Shown in pieces: positions 36,922 to 46,569 of a stretch of 64,000 bases of DNA. A program made the translations under genes and the position numbers. The notes below the pieces were generated by a model. The model saw nothing but the letters and a program-made list of their open reading frames with translations, made no database searches and was not told the DNA's origin. Numbering within the stretch: the stretch's first letter is position 1; the number at the start of each line of letters is the position of its first letter. Origin of the DNA: Rhodococcus triatomae (GTDB taxonomy: Bacteria; Actinomycetota; Actinomycetes; Mycobacteriales; Mycobacteriaceae); the NCBI RefSeq assembly GCF_014217785.1, contig NZ_CP048814.1:3100001-3164000 (forward strand), written 5' to 3'.

Positions 36922-38679
36922 GTGGTTGACATCGCACCGGTCTCCTCGCCGCCGGAGAATCCGGAACACCTGCCGGCCGCCGACCGTCCCCTCCGGCGCA
37001 ACGAGGCCCCGAAGGGCTCGGTGATCGTCGACCTGCTCACCACCACCGATCACAAGAAGATCGGCCTGATGTACCTGGTGTCCGCGTTCGGCTTCTTCCT
37101 CGCCGCGGGCCTGATGGCCCTGCTCATGCGTGCCGAACTGGCCGCCCCCGGGCTGCAGTTCCTCTCCAACGAGCAGTTCAACCAGCTCTTCACCATGCAC
37201 GGGACGCTGATGCTGTTGCAGTTCGCGATGCCGGTGTTCTTCGGTTTCGCCAATTACATGATGCCGCTGCAGATCGGTGCCCCGGACGTCGCCTTTCCGC
37301 GTCTCAACGCGTTCAGTTACTGGCTGTTCTTCTTCGGTGCGATCCTCGCGACCGCCGGATTCGTCACCCCGGGCGGTGCCGCGGACTTCGGCTGGACCGC
37401 GTACGTCCCGCTCAGCAACGAACTCCACTCGCCCGGCGTCGGTGCCGACCTGTGGATACTCGGGATCACGGCAGGCGGCCTGGGCACCATCCTCGGTGCC
37501 GTCAACTTCATCACCACGATCGTGTGCCTGCGGGCACCCGGAATGACGATGTTCCGGATGCCGATCTTCACCTGGAACGTCCTCGTCGCGAGCCTGCTCA
37601 CGCTGCTGGTGTTCCCGTTGCTCGCCGCTGCCCTCATCGCGCTGTGGGCGGACCGGCACCTCGGCTCGCACATCTTCGATCCCGGGACGGGTGGGGTGAT
37701 GCTGTGGCAGCACCTGTTCTGGTTCTTCGGCCATCCCGAGGTGTACATCATCGTGCTGCCGTTCTTCGGCATCGTCTCGGAGATCTTCCCGGTCTTCTCC
37801 CGCAAGCCGATCTTCGGCTACAGCGGCCTGGTCTACGCGACTTTGGCGATCGCGGCACTGTCCATCGCGGTATGGGCGCACCACATGTACGCCACCGGCG
37901 CCGTCCTGCTGCCGTGGTTCTCGTTCATGACGTTCCTCATCGCGGTGCCCACCGGCGTGAAGATGTTCAACTGGATCGGCACCATGTGGAAGGGACAGAT
38001 GACCCTCGAATCGCCGATGCTGTTCTCGGTCGGCTTCCTCGCCATCTTCCTCTTCGGCGGGCTGTCCGGAGTGATCCTGGCGAGCCCGCCGCTCGACTTC
38101 CACATCACCGACACGTACTTCGTCGTCGCGCACTTCCACTACGTGCTCTCGGGTGCGGTGCTGTTCGCGAGCTACGCCGGCGTGTACTTCTGGTTCCCCA
38201 AGATGACCGGCCGGATGCTCGACGAACGCCTGGGTAAGTGGCACTTCTGGCTGACCTTCATCGGCTTCCACGGCACCTTCCTGGTGCAGCACTGGGTCGG
38301 CACCCAGGGCATGCCCCGCCGGTACGCCGACTACCTGCCCACCGACGGCTTCACCGGGCTCAACCAACTGTCCACCCTCGGGGCGTTCGTCCTCGGCGTG
38401 TCCACGCTGCCGTTCCTGTGGAACGTCTTCAAGAGCTATCGGTACGGCGAGGTGGTCGCGGTCGACGATCCGTGGGGATACGGCAACTCGCTCGAGTGGG
38501 CCACCAGTTGCCCGCCGCCGCGGCACAACTTCACCGAGTTGCCGCGGATCCGCTCGGAGCGTCCGGCGTTCGAGCTGCACTACCCGCACATGGTCGAACG
38601 GATGCGGGCCGAGGCCCACGTCGGCTGGGGGCGCAGGGCGCAGGACGAGGCGAAGGAGCTCACCGGGAGTGGAGGCTGA
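36922..38679 (+). CDS. ctaD: Cytochrome c oxidase subunit I (aa3 type)
   Basis: A 585-residue heme-copper oxidase subunit I, the catalytic core of the terminal oxidase. All ligands are present: [10 protein letters not shown] (heme a), [13 protein letters not shown] with the cross-linked His-Tyr pair and the Glu, AHHMYATG (CuB), and [11 protein letters not shown] (hemes a3 and a). Twelve membrane helices are recognisable. GTG 36922 has GGGAG eight bases upstream; earlier in-frame codons read low-complexity Cys/Val-rich sequence. It stands apart from other oxidase genes, so it may be one of several ctaD copies. Confidence 0.94.
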   Translation: MVDIAPVSSPPENPEHLPAADRPLRRNEAPKGSVIVDLLTTTDHKKIGLMYLVSAFGFFLAAGLMALLMRAELAAPGLQFLSNEQFNQLFTMHGTLMLLQFAMPVFFGFANYMMPLQIGAPDVAFPRLNAFSYWLFFFGAILATAGFVTPGGAADFGWTAYVPLSNELHSPGVGADLWILGITAGGLGTILGAVNFITTIVCLRAPGMTMFRMPIFTWNVLVASLLTLLVFPLLAAALIALWADRHLGSHIFDPGTGGVMLWQHLFWFFGHPEVYIIVLPFFGIVSEIFPVFSRKPIFGYSGLVYATLAIAALSIAVWAHHMYATGAVLLPWFSFMTFLIAVPTGVKMFNWIGTMWKGQMTLESPMLFSVGFLAIFLFGGLSGVILASPPLDFHITDTYFVVAHFHYVLSGAVLFASYAGVYFWFPKMTGRMLDERLGKWHFWLTFIGFHGTFLVQHWVGTQGMPRRYADYLPTDGFTGLNQLSTLGAFVLGVSTLPFLWNVFKSYRYGEVVAVDDPWGYGNSLEWATSCPPPRHNFTELPRIRSERPAFELHYPHMVERMRAEAHVGWGRRAQDEAKELTGSGG

Positions 38680-38725
38680 CGTTCGTCGGCGCTCGTCGGT
38701 GTGCCGGCGCGGATAGGCTCGGGGC

Positions 38726-39502
38726 ATGGCGGTTCAAGGAGTGCTGTTCGACATCGACGGCGTCCTGGTGACGTCCTGGCGACCGATCGAGGGTGCCGCC
38801 GCCGCGGTGCGGGCGCTGGGCGAGCGGGGCGTCGCCCGCGCGTTCCTCACCAACACGACGTCCCGGACGTGCGCGCAGATCGCCCACGGGCTGCGGGAAG
38901 CGGGGATCGACGCGGACGAGCGGGAGATCGTCACGGCGACCAGGCTCACCGCCGAATACCTGCGCTCGACCTATCCCGGAGCCCGGGTGTGGCTGCTCAA
39001 CAGCGGCGACGTCGCTGCGGACCTCGCCGGGATCGAACTCGACGAACACCGGCCGGAGGTGATCGTGCTCGGCGGCGCCGGTCCCGAGTTCGATCACGAG
39101 ACTCTCGGGCGTGTGGTCGAACTGATGCTCGACGGAGTGCCCGCCGTCGCGATGCACCGAGGTGCGGTATGGGCCGCCGACGAGGGTCTCCGTGCCGACG
39201 TGGGGCTCTACCTGCCGGGCGTCGAGCAGGTCACCGGCACCTCGATCGTGGCACTCGGCAAACCCTCGGCAGCGGCATTCCTGACGGCCGCCGACATCGT
39301 CGACACCGACCCCGACGCGACCTGCATGGTCGGTGACGACCTCGCCGCCGACGTGCTCCCGGCCCAGCGGGTGGGGCTCACCGGAATCCTGGTGCGCACC
39401 GGCAAGTTTCGGCAGTCCGTCGTGGACCTGTCGCCGGAGTCGCCGGACCACGTGATCGACTCCGTCGCGCAGTTGCCGGGGCTGATCGACACCCTCGGGT
39501 GA
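38726..39502 (+). CDS. HAD-IIA family phosphatase
   Basis: A 258-residue HAD phosphatase of the NagD/LHPP type. Motif I LFDIDGVLVTS carries the nucleophile Asp, motif II is FLTNTTSRT, the cap lies about 80-175, the lysine motif is ALGKPSAAAF and motif III is CMVGDDLAADVLPAQ. TAGGCT six bases before ATG 38726 suggests leaderless transcription. Substrate not predictable. It follows ctaD by 46 bases but has its own promoter. Confidence 0.88.
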   Translation: MAVQGVLFDIDGVLVTSWRPIEGAAAAVRALGERGVARAFLTNTTSRTCAQIAHGLREAGIDADEREIVTATRLTAEYLRSTYPGARVWLLNSGDVAADLAGIELDEHRPEVIVLGGAGPEFDHETLGRVVELMLDGVPAVAMHRGAVWAADEGLRADVGLYLPGVEQVTGTSIVALGKPSAAAFLTAADIVDTDPDATCMVGDDLAADVLPAQRVGLTGILVRTGKFRQSVVDLSPESPDHVIDSVAQLPGLIDTLG

Positions 39503-39631
39503 CGTCGGCGGAGTCGACGGACGCCGAGACCGGGCGAAACGCCCGCCGCGAAAATTGGGGGGAGCCAAGGGCGCCGAGAACAGGTACTCTCGCGGCCGCA
39601 TCCTCCGTTCACATTCCGTATAGGAGTCTCC

Positions 39632-40177
39632 ATGCCACATGCGTCGTCGTCCGACCGTTCTTCCTTCTCGTTTCGTCTCGGTAGTTCCCTCGGTCGACGA
39701 TTGACGCGCACCGTCGCGACGGCGATGGTCGGGCTCGGTCTCGCGGCGGGTGCGGCGCTCGTGGGAACCGGTGTCGCGCAGGCGGCTCCGGTGTCCTGTG
39801 TGTCGCCGCCGTCGGAGAACGACATCCAGGTCGCCGACACAGCGAGCTGTGGAGCCAAGGCGACGGACGGGGGTGTCGTGCACTCGTGGGCGACCGACAC
39901 GGGCACCGCGGTGGGCACCGCGAACGGTCCCGGTTCGGCGAACACGGTGGCGACGGGATTCGGTACCGCGCTGGCCGCGTCGAACTCCGGCGGCAATGCC
40001 TACGCGCTGGCACTGGGCGGCGGAATCGCCCTGTCCGGAGCCGAGCAGGGTGCGACGACGCTCGCGGTCGCCGGGTGGGGTTCGGGTGCCACCGCCAACT
40101 CGCTGGGCGTCGACTGCACGGGTGCGCTGTCCCTCGCGGTCAACCTGCAGACCGGGCAGTTCTGCGCGATGCGCTGA
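39632..40177 (+). CDS. Secreted Gly/Ala-rich protein of unknown function
   Basis: A 181-residue exported protein. The signal peptide (RLTRTVATAMVGLGLAAGAALVGTGVAQA) ends near residue 50. The mature part has four Cys (VSC, ASC, VDC, QFC), suggesting two disulfides, and many small-residue runs such as GTAVGTANGPGSANTVATG and SNSGGNAYALALGGG. AGGAG lies upstream of the ATG. It resembles small secreted proteins (DUF6764-like) of mycolata, with low certainty. Confidence 0.72.
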   Translation: MPHASSSDRSSFSFRLGSSLGRRLTRTVATAMVGLGLAAGAALVGTGVAQAAPVSCVSPPSENDIQVADTASCGAKATDGGVVHSWATDTGTAVGTANGPGSANTVATGFGTALAASNSGGNAYALALGGGIALSGAEQGATTLAVAGWGSGATANSLGVDCTGALSLAVNLQTGQFCAMR

Positions 40178-40295
40178 TACGTGTCTGTGCGAGGCGCCGA
40201 GGCGTGACGTCCGGGTGTGATCTCGGCCCGGTGGAGACCCGCCGAGTAGGAATACTCTGCCGGACCGGGGTCATCCGGCCTTATCGTTGCCCCTC

Positions 40296-40889
40296 GTGAC
40301 GACGAGAACACGCGCGATCGTGCTGGTGTCCACTGCCGTCATGGTGGCGGTGGGGGCCGTCGCACTGGTGTGGGGCCTGGCCACCCGCGCCGGCGGAAGC
40401 GACGGGCCGGACTGGGGAACGTGGGCCGAGGACGCCGAGGCCGGGGTGGGCTTCGTCGTGCCGACCGGGTGGAGCGTCCAGGAGGACGACGAACCCCTCT
40501 TCGGGCAGGTGATGCTGCACCGCGACGGTGACGCCCACTCGGTGATGCTGCTCGGCCGGCTGGACGGATCGCTGTTCGCCTCCGCCGAATCGGATACCGC
40601 GGCCGCCGCCTCGTCGCTGGCGTCCGGGATGGGCGAGTTCTTCTTCCCGGATTCGGGACAGCGGATCGACCTCGAACTCGGCCAGGTCTCCGGCGAGCAC
40701 GTCTCCGGCAGCACCGTGTCCTACCGGGTCGACTTCGCCGAGCCGTCGCGGGACGACGCGGAGATCCACGCCGCAGTCGTCGAACGGGGCGACGACCGGT
40801 GGTGGCTGGTCTGGTTCGGTGACATCCCCGGGTCGGTGGACCGCGAGCTCGCGGATGCGATCGCGGGATCCTTCACGCCGTTGGAGTGA
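40296..40889 (+). CDS. Apa-like (alanine/proline-rich secreted antigen family) anchored protein
   Basis: A 197-residue protein with one N-terminal membrane segment (AIVLVSTAVMVAVGAVALVWGLA) and an exported domain. The stretch LLGRLDGSLFASAESDTAAA, ASGMGEFFFPDSGQRIDLE, SGSTVSYRVDFAEPSRDDAEI and RWWLVWFGDIPGSVDRELADAIAGSF aligns block by block with the C-terminal domain of mycobacterial Apa as I remember it, but the long Pro/Ala-rich regions are missing. GTG 40296 is chosen; TTG 40287 is possible. Just upstream of groEL2. Confidence 0.7.
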   Translation: MTTRTRAIVLVSTAVMVAVGAVALVWGLATRAGGSDGPDWGTWAEDAEAGVGFVVPTGWSVQEDDEPLFGQVMLHRDGDAHSVMLLGRLDGSLFASAESDTAAAASSLASGMGEFFFPDSGQRIDLELGQVSGEHVSGSTVSYRVDFAEPSRDDAEIHAAVVERGDDRWWLVWFGDIPGSVDRELADAIAGSFTPLE

Positions 40890-40903
40890 GTCGGCCCCGC
40901 TAC

Positions 40904-40930
40904 CTTGCACTCGCCCTGTTCGAGTGCTAA
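40904..40930 (+). promoter_or_regulatory. CIRCE operator 1 overlapping the groEL2 promoter
   Basis: CTTGCACTC, nine bases, GAGTGCTAA fits the HrcA operator TTAGCACTC-N9-GAGTGCTAA with a slightly diverged left arm. TTGCAC (40905) and TAAAAA (40928) are spaced 17 apart and could be the -35 and -10, so HrcA binding would block the polymerase. Confidence 0.88.
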
Positions 40931-40938
40931 AAATGCAA

Positions 40939-40965
40939 CTGGCACTCGCAACACGTGAGTGCCAG
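40939..40965 (+). promoter_or_regulatory. CIRCE operator 2 upstream of groEL2
   Basis: CTGGCACTC, nine bases, GAGTGCCAG is a perfect 9-bp inverted repeat of the CIRCE type, eight bases after operator 1. Two operators imply tight HrcA control of this chaperonin. Confidence 0.9.
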
Positions 40966-41044
40966 GTCGGGACGGTGAGGCCGGGAAACATCGACACCCC
41001 TGGTCGTCCGTCGCGGGCACTGACCCCGGCCGAGGCGTAACTGA

Positions 41045-42760
<1,716 letters not shown>

Positions 42761-42790
42761 TCCAGCCTTCCCAGGCACCTGTTTCACAGA

Positions 42791-42828
42791 CCGGAGCCCG
42801 GCACCACCTCGGTGGTGCCGGGCTCCGG
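42791..42828 (+). terminator. groEL2 terminator
   Basis: CCGGAGCCCGGCACCACC pairs perfectly with GGTGGTGCCGGGCTCCGG around a two-base loop, 30 bases after the groEL2 stop. Confidence 0.88.
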
Positions 42829-42900
42829 CGTTGGGGAGTAGGTCGGATACAAGTGAATGTGATTCGGGACTTCGTCGAGTAACGTCCCAGGTCAGGAAGT
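42829..42900 (+). promoter_or_regulatory. Probable CRISPR leader
   Basis: The 72 bases between the groEL2 terminator and the first CRISPR repeat. The array's terminal, degenerate repeat lies at the far right (50085), which puts the leader on this side. TACAAGTGAATGTGATT is the most AT-rich part. Confidence 0.5.
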
Positions 42901-42929
42901 GTGCTCCCCGCGCATGCGGGGATGAGCCC
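42901..42929 (+). CRISPR. First (leader-end) repeat of a type I-E array, split by transposition
   Basis: A 29-base repeat beginning GTGCTCCCCGCGCATGC and ending GGGGATGAGCCC, with the CCCCGC/GCGGGG stem of type I-E repeats. Its last ten bases (GGGATGAGCC, 42919-42928) occur again at 49861-49870 beyond the composite element, so this repeat was the insertion target. The array continues at 49861. Confidence 0.9.
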
Positions 42930-44118
42930 AGGGGCCCGGCAAAGTCGCATTTCAGCTGGTCATGAGTAGATCGATGGGGCGTTGAGGATCGCGACCATGG
43001 TGTCTGATCGCGGCGGTTCTCGATCGCCCAATGTCCGCGCAGCCAGGTTGCGACCTGGCCGGGATGTGCGTCCAGCACAGACAGTGAGGTGACCGCGTAG
43101 ACGACTTCGGTGCGTCGCTTGCAGTCCCGCCCTCGGCGGGTGGTGCGGGTCAGTTGCAGCACCTGGACGGCGTGCGGGAACAGCACTCCGTCGGAGATCT
43201 CGGTGGCTTTGAGTGAGCGGACCTCGCGGCGGCCGTGCCCGTTCTCGGTGGTGCGGCTGATTACCGGAATCTGTTTCCATGGCAATGATTTGAGCTGTCG
43301 TCGCAAGCTCGGCTGGTTACCTTGGACAGTGAGGATGTAGTGGCCACCTCGGCCGACAATGTGCTCGGCGGTCTCGCGTTGGCAATGCATCGCGTCCGCC
43401 GTGATCACAGTTCCGGCGATGTCCAACAGGTTCAACAGTTTCGGCAACAGAGGAATCTCGTTCGTCTTCGCTCCGACCGCGCACTGGGCGAGGACGGTCC
43501 CGGTGCGGTGACACAATCCGGCGAGTAGGTGGGCCAGGTTTCCGGCCGCATCCTTGGCGCCGCGTAGCGTCTTGCCGTCGAATGCGATTACCCTCGGCCG
43601 TCGGTAGTGTTGGTGTGCAGCCACATCCAGGAACCGATCAGGGCATCGAGCTGATCCGGTTCGAGTCGTTGCAGGCAGCGGCGGATCGTCGATTCGGAAG
43701 GGACGGTGCCGTCGATGCCGAGCCGGGCGTACTCGGTGGTGGGCACGTCGGCGATCCACTCACCGATCGCGGTGAACGAGCGGGCGCCGGCGATTGTTGC
43801 GGCCAGCGCGATCGCCAGCACTGTCGAGATCGTGTGGCGCACGCCGCGCCGCTTGCGTGGATCGGGGACCGCAGTCAGGATGTCGAGTAGGCCGCTGGGG
43901 TGCGACGACGCGCCGATCGTGAGGGTGGTGTCGACGGTGACGGACGGTATGGGCGAAGATGACACGGCGGGCGTGGCTCGTTCCTGGTTGTGACGATTGT
44001 GTAGGAACTTGAATCATCGCCGGAACGTCCGTGCTCGCCCTTGGTTCTGCGGCTCTTCGGCGTGTCATCAGCAAAACTGCTGGTCAGATCATGGCTACAC
44101 AACTTTGCCGAGGCCCTG
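42929..44118 (-). mobile_element. ISAs1-type insertion sequence, left copy (full length, defective)
   Basis: 1190 bases between the end CAGGGGCCCGGCAAAGT and the matching inner end ACTTTGCCGAGGCCCTG (44102-44118). The inner flank GTGTCGGGGT does not repeat the outer flank, so this copy did not insert alone here. The transposase gene is broken. Confidence 0.85.
42960..43965 (-). pseudogene. ISAs1-family transposase, frameshifted and internally deleted
   Basis: The N-terminal part (GTG 43965, SGLLDILTAVPDPRKRRGVRH, AGARSFTAIGEWIAD) runs 125 residues to a stop near 43588. The rest continues in another frame as VIAFDGKTLRGAKDAAG, VITADAMHCQRETAEHIV and WLRGHWAIENR. After IENR the usual segment HWVRDVTFDEDRS is missing and the tail TMVAILNAPSIYS is in a third frame. 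DDE residues are mostly present but no intact protein can be made. Confidence 0.85.
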
Positions 44119-44448
44119 GTGTCGGGGTGGGGAGAGTCGTTGTCGGTCGGGTGGAGACGAGCGTTGGTCCGGCGACGCGGGGGGTGAGTAGTTTCGCGGG
44201 GTGGCGTGTCATGTTGAGGACGCCGATCAGTGCCTCTTGGGCGGTGCGGTTGCGTGTGCCTGCTGCGAGTACACGCTGGTAGTACCAGCTGAGGGCCCGT
44301 TGGGGGAGACCAGGTGGTGGCCCGTCGAATCCGTGGAAGTTGCTGTCCGATGTGGTGGCGAGCAGCCAGGGGATTTGGTGGACGTGTTCGAGTCGTTGTT
44401 GGTAGCGCGGGGCGTGGAATGCTCCGTCGCTGGGGGTGTCGCGCAGGA
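44119..44448. other. Gene-poor cargo segment left of the decayed array
   Basis: 330 bases with no convincing gene. A minus-strand open frame contains a protein-like stretch (LPQRALSWYYQRVLAAGTRN, then RTAQEALIGVLNM) that might be a remnant, but no start, ribosome site or family was recognised. GGGCCCGTTGGGGGAG near 44296 and GCGGGGCGTGGAATGCTCC near 44407 look like still more decayed CRISPR repeats. Confidence 0.35.
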
Positions 44449-44829
44449 GTCTGCCCCACGTGTGTGGGGATCCGGATACACGGGCGAGCTGTTGAGGCAG
44501 ATTTCGCGTTCCGCGGGGCATGAACGTCGTCGTCGGTGAGGTCTGAGGTCTGTTGGGGCCGTGGGGGAGTGATGTTCTCGGGCTAGGCCGGGTGGTGTCT
44601 ATGCTGGTCGGGAAGTGTCTGCCCCACGCGCGTGGGGAATGCTCCGACATCTGGTCCGGGTCGTCGGGGCGGAGGTTGTGTGCCCCGCGCGTGCGGGGAT
44701 CCATCCCTGGCCGCGCGGGGGCAGTCCCGAAGCGATCTATTTGCCCCGCACGTGCGGGGATCTCTCGTACTGGGACGTCGCCCGTAATCATGGCGGATTG
44801 TCCGCCCCGCGCGTGTGGGGAGCGAGAGT
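44449..44829 (+). CRISPR. Decayed type I-E-like CRISPR array
   Basis: Four repeat cores, GCCCC-ACGCGCGT-GGGGA (44621), GCCCC-GCGCGTGC-GGGGA (44682), GCCCC-GCACGTGC-GGGGA (44743) and GCCCC-GCGCGTGT-GGGGA (44804), are spaced exactly 61 bases apart, the 29+32 period of type I-E. A fifth, GTCTGCCCCACGTGTGTGGGGA, lies at 44449, 168 bases before the next. Stems are preserved with compensating changes while the flanks have diverged. The consensus differs from the array at 42901/49861, so it comes from another locus. No cas genes nearby. Confidence 0.75.
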
Positions 44830-44933
44830 GGCTAGGTCGTTCACGCCACGACGTACGTGTTTTGGGATTGGGCGCATTCTGGATCAGAGGTCATTCGGAT
44901 GACTCGTGTTCATGCTCAGAACGTCTGGACCGG
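44830..44933. other. Intergenic spacer in the cargo
   Basis: About 100 bases with no gene, between the decayed array and the end of the DUF2716 gene. Confidence 0.4.
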
Positions 44934-45428
44934 TCACTGGGGTTCGTGGCCGCCGCGCCTGGCTACCGGCAGCCAGGTCGACAGTGCTTCTGCCAAGGTG
45001 GACAGGAGTGGCTCGCCGAAGACGCAGAGGGTTTTGTGCCACGGGTGTCCGAAGGTTCCGCACTGGAGGTCTTCGGTGAAGAACAGGTAGTAGTCCCCAT
45101 CGGGGTAGACGGGGATGGGCGAGATATTCTGGGGGAGCGGGTCGCCGTGTGGCCGGAAGCGGTATCCGGGATGCTGCCAGTTGAGCGCAATCAGCACGGT
45201 GTCTGAGGGAAACGCAGTACGGAAGGCTTCTTCGGCCTCCGTGTTCACCCGAGCCCGTGGGGGAGACGACGATCCGCGGAGGTCGAAGGTGATGGAGTTC
45301 TTTGGTTCCACAATCCCAGGGTATGGGTCAGTTTCCGAACCTGGCTGAAAGTTGTAGACGGCGTTGAAAGCAGTCCACCAAGACGCCTTCTCTGTTTTGT
45401 CGAGCTGGGTCCACCTCGGGTATGACAC
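44934..45428 (-). CDS. DUF2716 family protein, possible immunity protein
   Basis: A 164-residue soluble protein. KASWWTAFNAVYNFQPG at the N-terminus, the central TVLIALNWQHPGYRFRPHGDP and PVYPDGDYYLFFTEDLQCGTFGHPW, and CVFGEPLL near the end are DUF2716-like. GTG 45428 is chosen; the frame is open further upstream but reads unlike the family. It lies 80 bases downstream of the broken RNase gene on the same strand, the usual place for an immunity gene. That role is inference. Confidence 0.72.
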   Translation of the reverse strand: MSYPRWTQLDKTEKASWWTAFNAVYNFQPGSETDPYPGIVEPKNSITFDLRGSSSPPRARVNTEAEEAFRTAFPSDTVLIALNWQHPGYRFRPHGDPLPQNISPIPVYPDGDYYLFFTEDLQCGTFGHPWHKTLCVFGEPLLSTLAEALSTWLPVARRGGHEPQ

Positions 45429-45508
45429 CGCGTCCTCTTCTCGTGTTCGCAGATCCGTCGGGTGCCCGACCCTCGCTGGACGAAGACCAGGCACCCGACA
45501 CTATCGGA

Positions 45509-45673
45509 TCATCGAATCCAGAATTCCGTCCATCCGTCTTGCGTTTGGAAGTGATCTTTCGAGAACCAGATTCGGCCGAAGATGGGGTTTCCTTCGTCGA
45601 TGACTAGGCGCTCGGCCTCGCGGTCCCCAGTCGTCGGGTTTCTGGGATACACATCGTACTCCAACCAGCGGTC
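45509..45673 (-). pseudogene. RNase (barnase/RNase Sa-type) gene, 3' part
   Basis: The C-terminal 54 residues of a microbial RNase domain: RWLEYDVYPRNPTTGDREAE, RLVIDEGNPIFGRIWFSKDH and FQTQDGWTEFWIR. The family's catalytic Glu (LEYDV), Arg (AERLV) and His (KDHFQT) are all here. The gene is interrupted at 45673 by an IS3-type element with a 3-bp duplication (GTC); the upstream part is at 48337-48893. Joining the two and dropping one GTC restores an uninterrupted frame (DLGHLPDPVD-RWLEYDV). Confidence 0.8.
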
Positions 45674-45739
45674 TGAGGTGCCGGAACTTTCTCGGACAGC
45701 GACCCAAAGTAAGATTTGGGTGACTGAACGGAGTTGTTT

Positions 45740-46033
45740 GTGGCACAGAAGAAGTCGCGTCAGTTCAGCCCGGAGTTCCGGGAAACGGCGGCACGTGAGG
45801 TGTTCGAGAAGTCTCGGCCGATCGCCGATGTCGCGCGCGATTGCGGGGTAACCGATCAGACGATCCGGAACTGGGTGAAACAGCTCCAGCGCACGAACTC
45901 GGCAGCGGATACCGGGTTGTCTTTGCCGGAACGTGCCCGCTTGAAGGAATTGGAGCGGCGGGTCCGGGAACTGGAGGACGAGAACCGCTTCCTGGGAAAA
46001 TCGGTGGCCTTCTTCGCGAAGAAGCACCGGTAA
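45740..46033 (+). CDS. IS3-family transposase OrfA
   Basis: A 97-residue OrfA with a helix-turn-helix (FSPEFRETAAREVFEKSRPI, VARDCGVTDQTIRNWVKQLQ) and a C-terminal leucine-zipper-like helix (LKELERRVRELEDENRFLGK). It binds the IS ends. OrfB lies in the -1 frame, normally reached by frameshifting near the FFAKK codons (GCGAAGAAGC). GTG 45740 is chosen over an upstream TTG. Confidence 0.9.
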   Translation: MAQKKSRQFSPEFRETAAREVFEKSRPIADVARDCGVTDQTIRNWVKQLQRTNSAADTGLSLPERARLKELERRVRELEDENRFLGKSVAFFAKKHR

Positions 46034-46569
46034 CGGTCAAGTACGCGTTCATCGCGTCCGAAGAAGGCAATTACGCTGTGGTCGATATGTGCCGGTGGGC
46101 AGGAGTTTCCCGCTCAGGATTCTATGACTGGCGAAGCCGGAAACCCTCGGCCACCGCGCGGTGGCGGGAAATCCTCGAAGCAGAAGTCCGGTTCTGCTTC
46201 GATCATTCCGACAGCACCTACGGTTACCGCCGCGTCCACGCCCAGCTCGCCCGGTGGGGAACCCAGGTCGATCCGGACACCGTTCGGAAAATCATGCGTG
46301 AGCTGGGGTTGGTGCCGTGCCAGCCCCGGCCGTTCCGACCGGTCACCACCATCGCCGGCGACGCCGCCGACCTGCCCGACCTGGTGGCACGCGACTTCAC
46401 CGCCGACGCGCCGGGACGCAAGCTCGTCGGTGACATCACCTATATCCGTACCTGGGAAGGGTGGCTTTATCTGGCCACCGTGCTCGACTGCTATTCGAAG
46501 AAGGTGATCGGGTACGCGATGGCGGACCATATGCGCACCGAATTGGTGACCGACGCCCTGCGCATGGCC
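46034..46569 (+). pseudogene. IS3-family transposase OrfB, 5' part
   Basis: The N-terminal half of the integrase-like OrfB: VKYAFIASEEGNYAVVDMCR, WAGVSRSGFYDWRSRKP, DSTYGYRRVHAQL and the first catalytic block KLVGDITYIRTWEGWLYLAT with the DDE Asp. It is cut at 46569 by an ISAs1-type IS and resumes at 47951. Confidence 0.9.

Noticed and set aside
44084-44791. A 236-codon minus-strand frame across the decayed CRISPR array.
   Set aside because: The frame is kept open by the GC-rich palindromic repeats; no start signal or recognised domain, although a fragment near 44200-44350 looks mildly protein-like.
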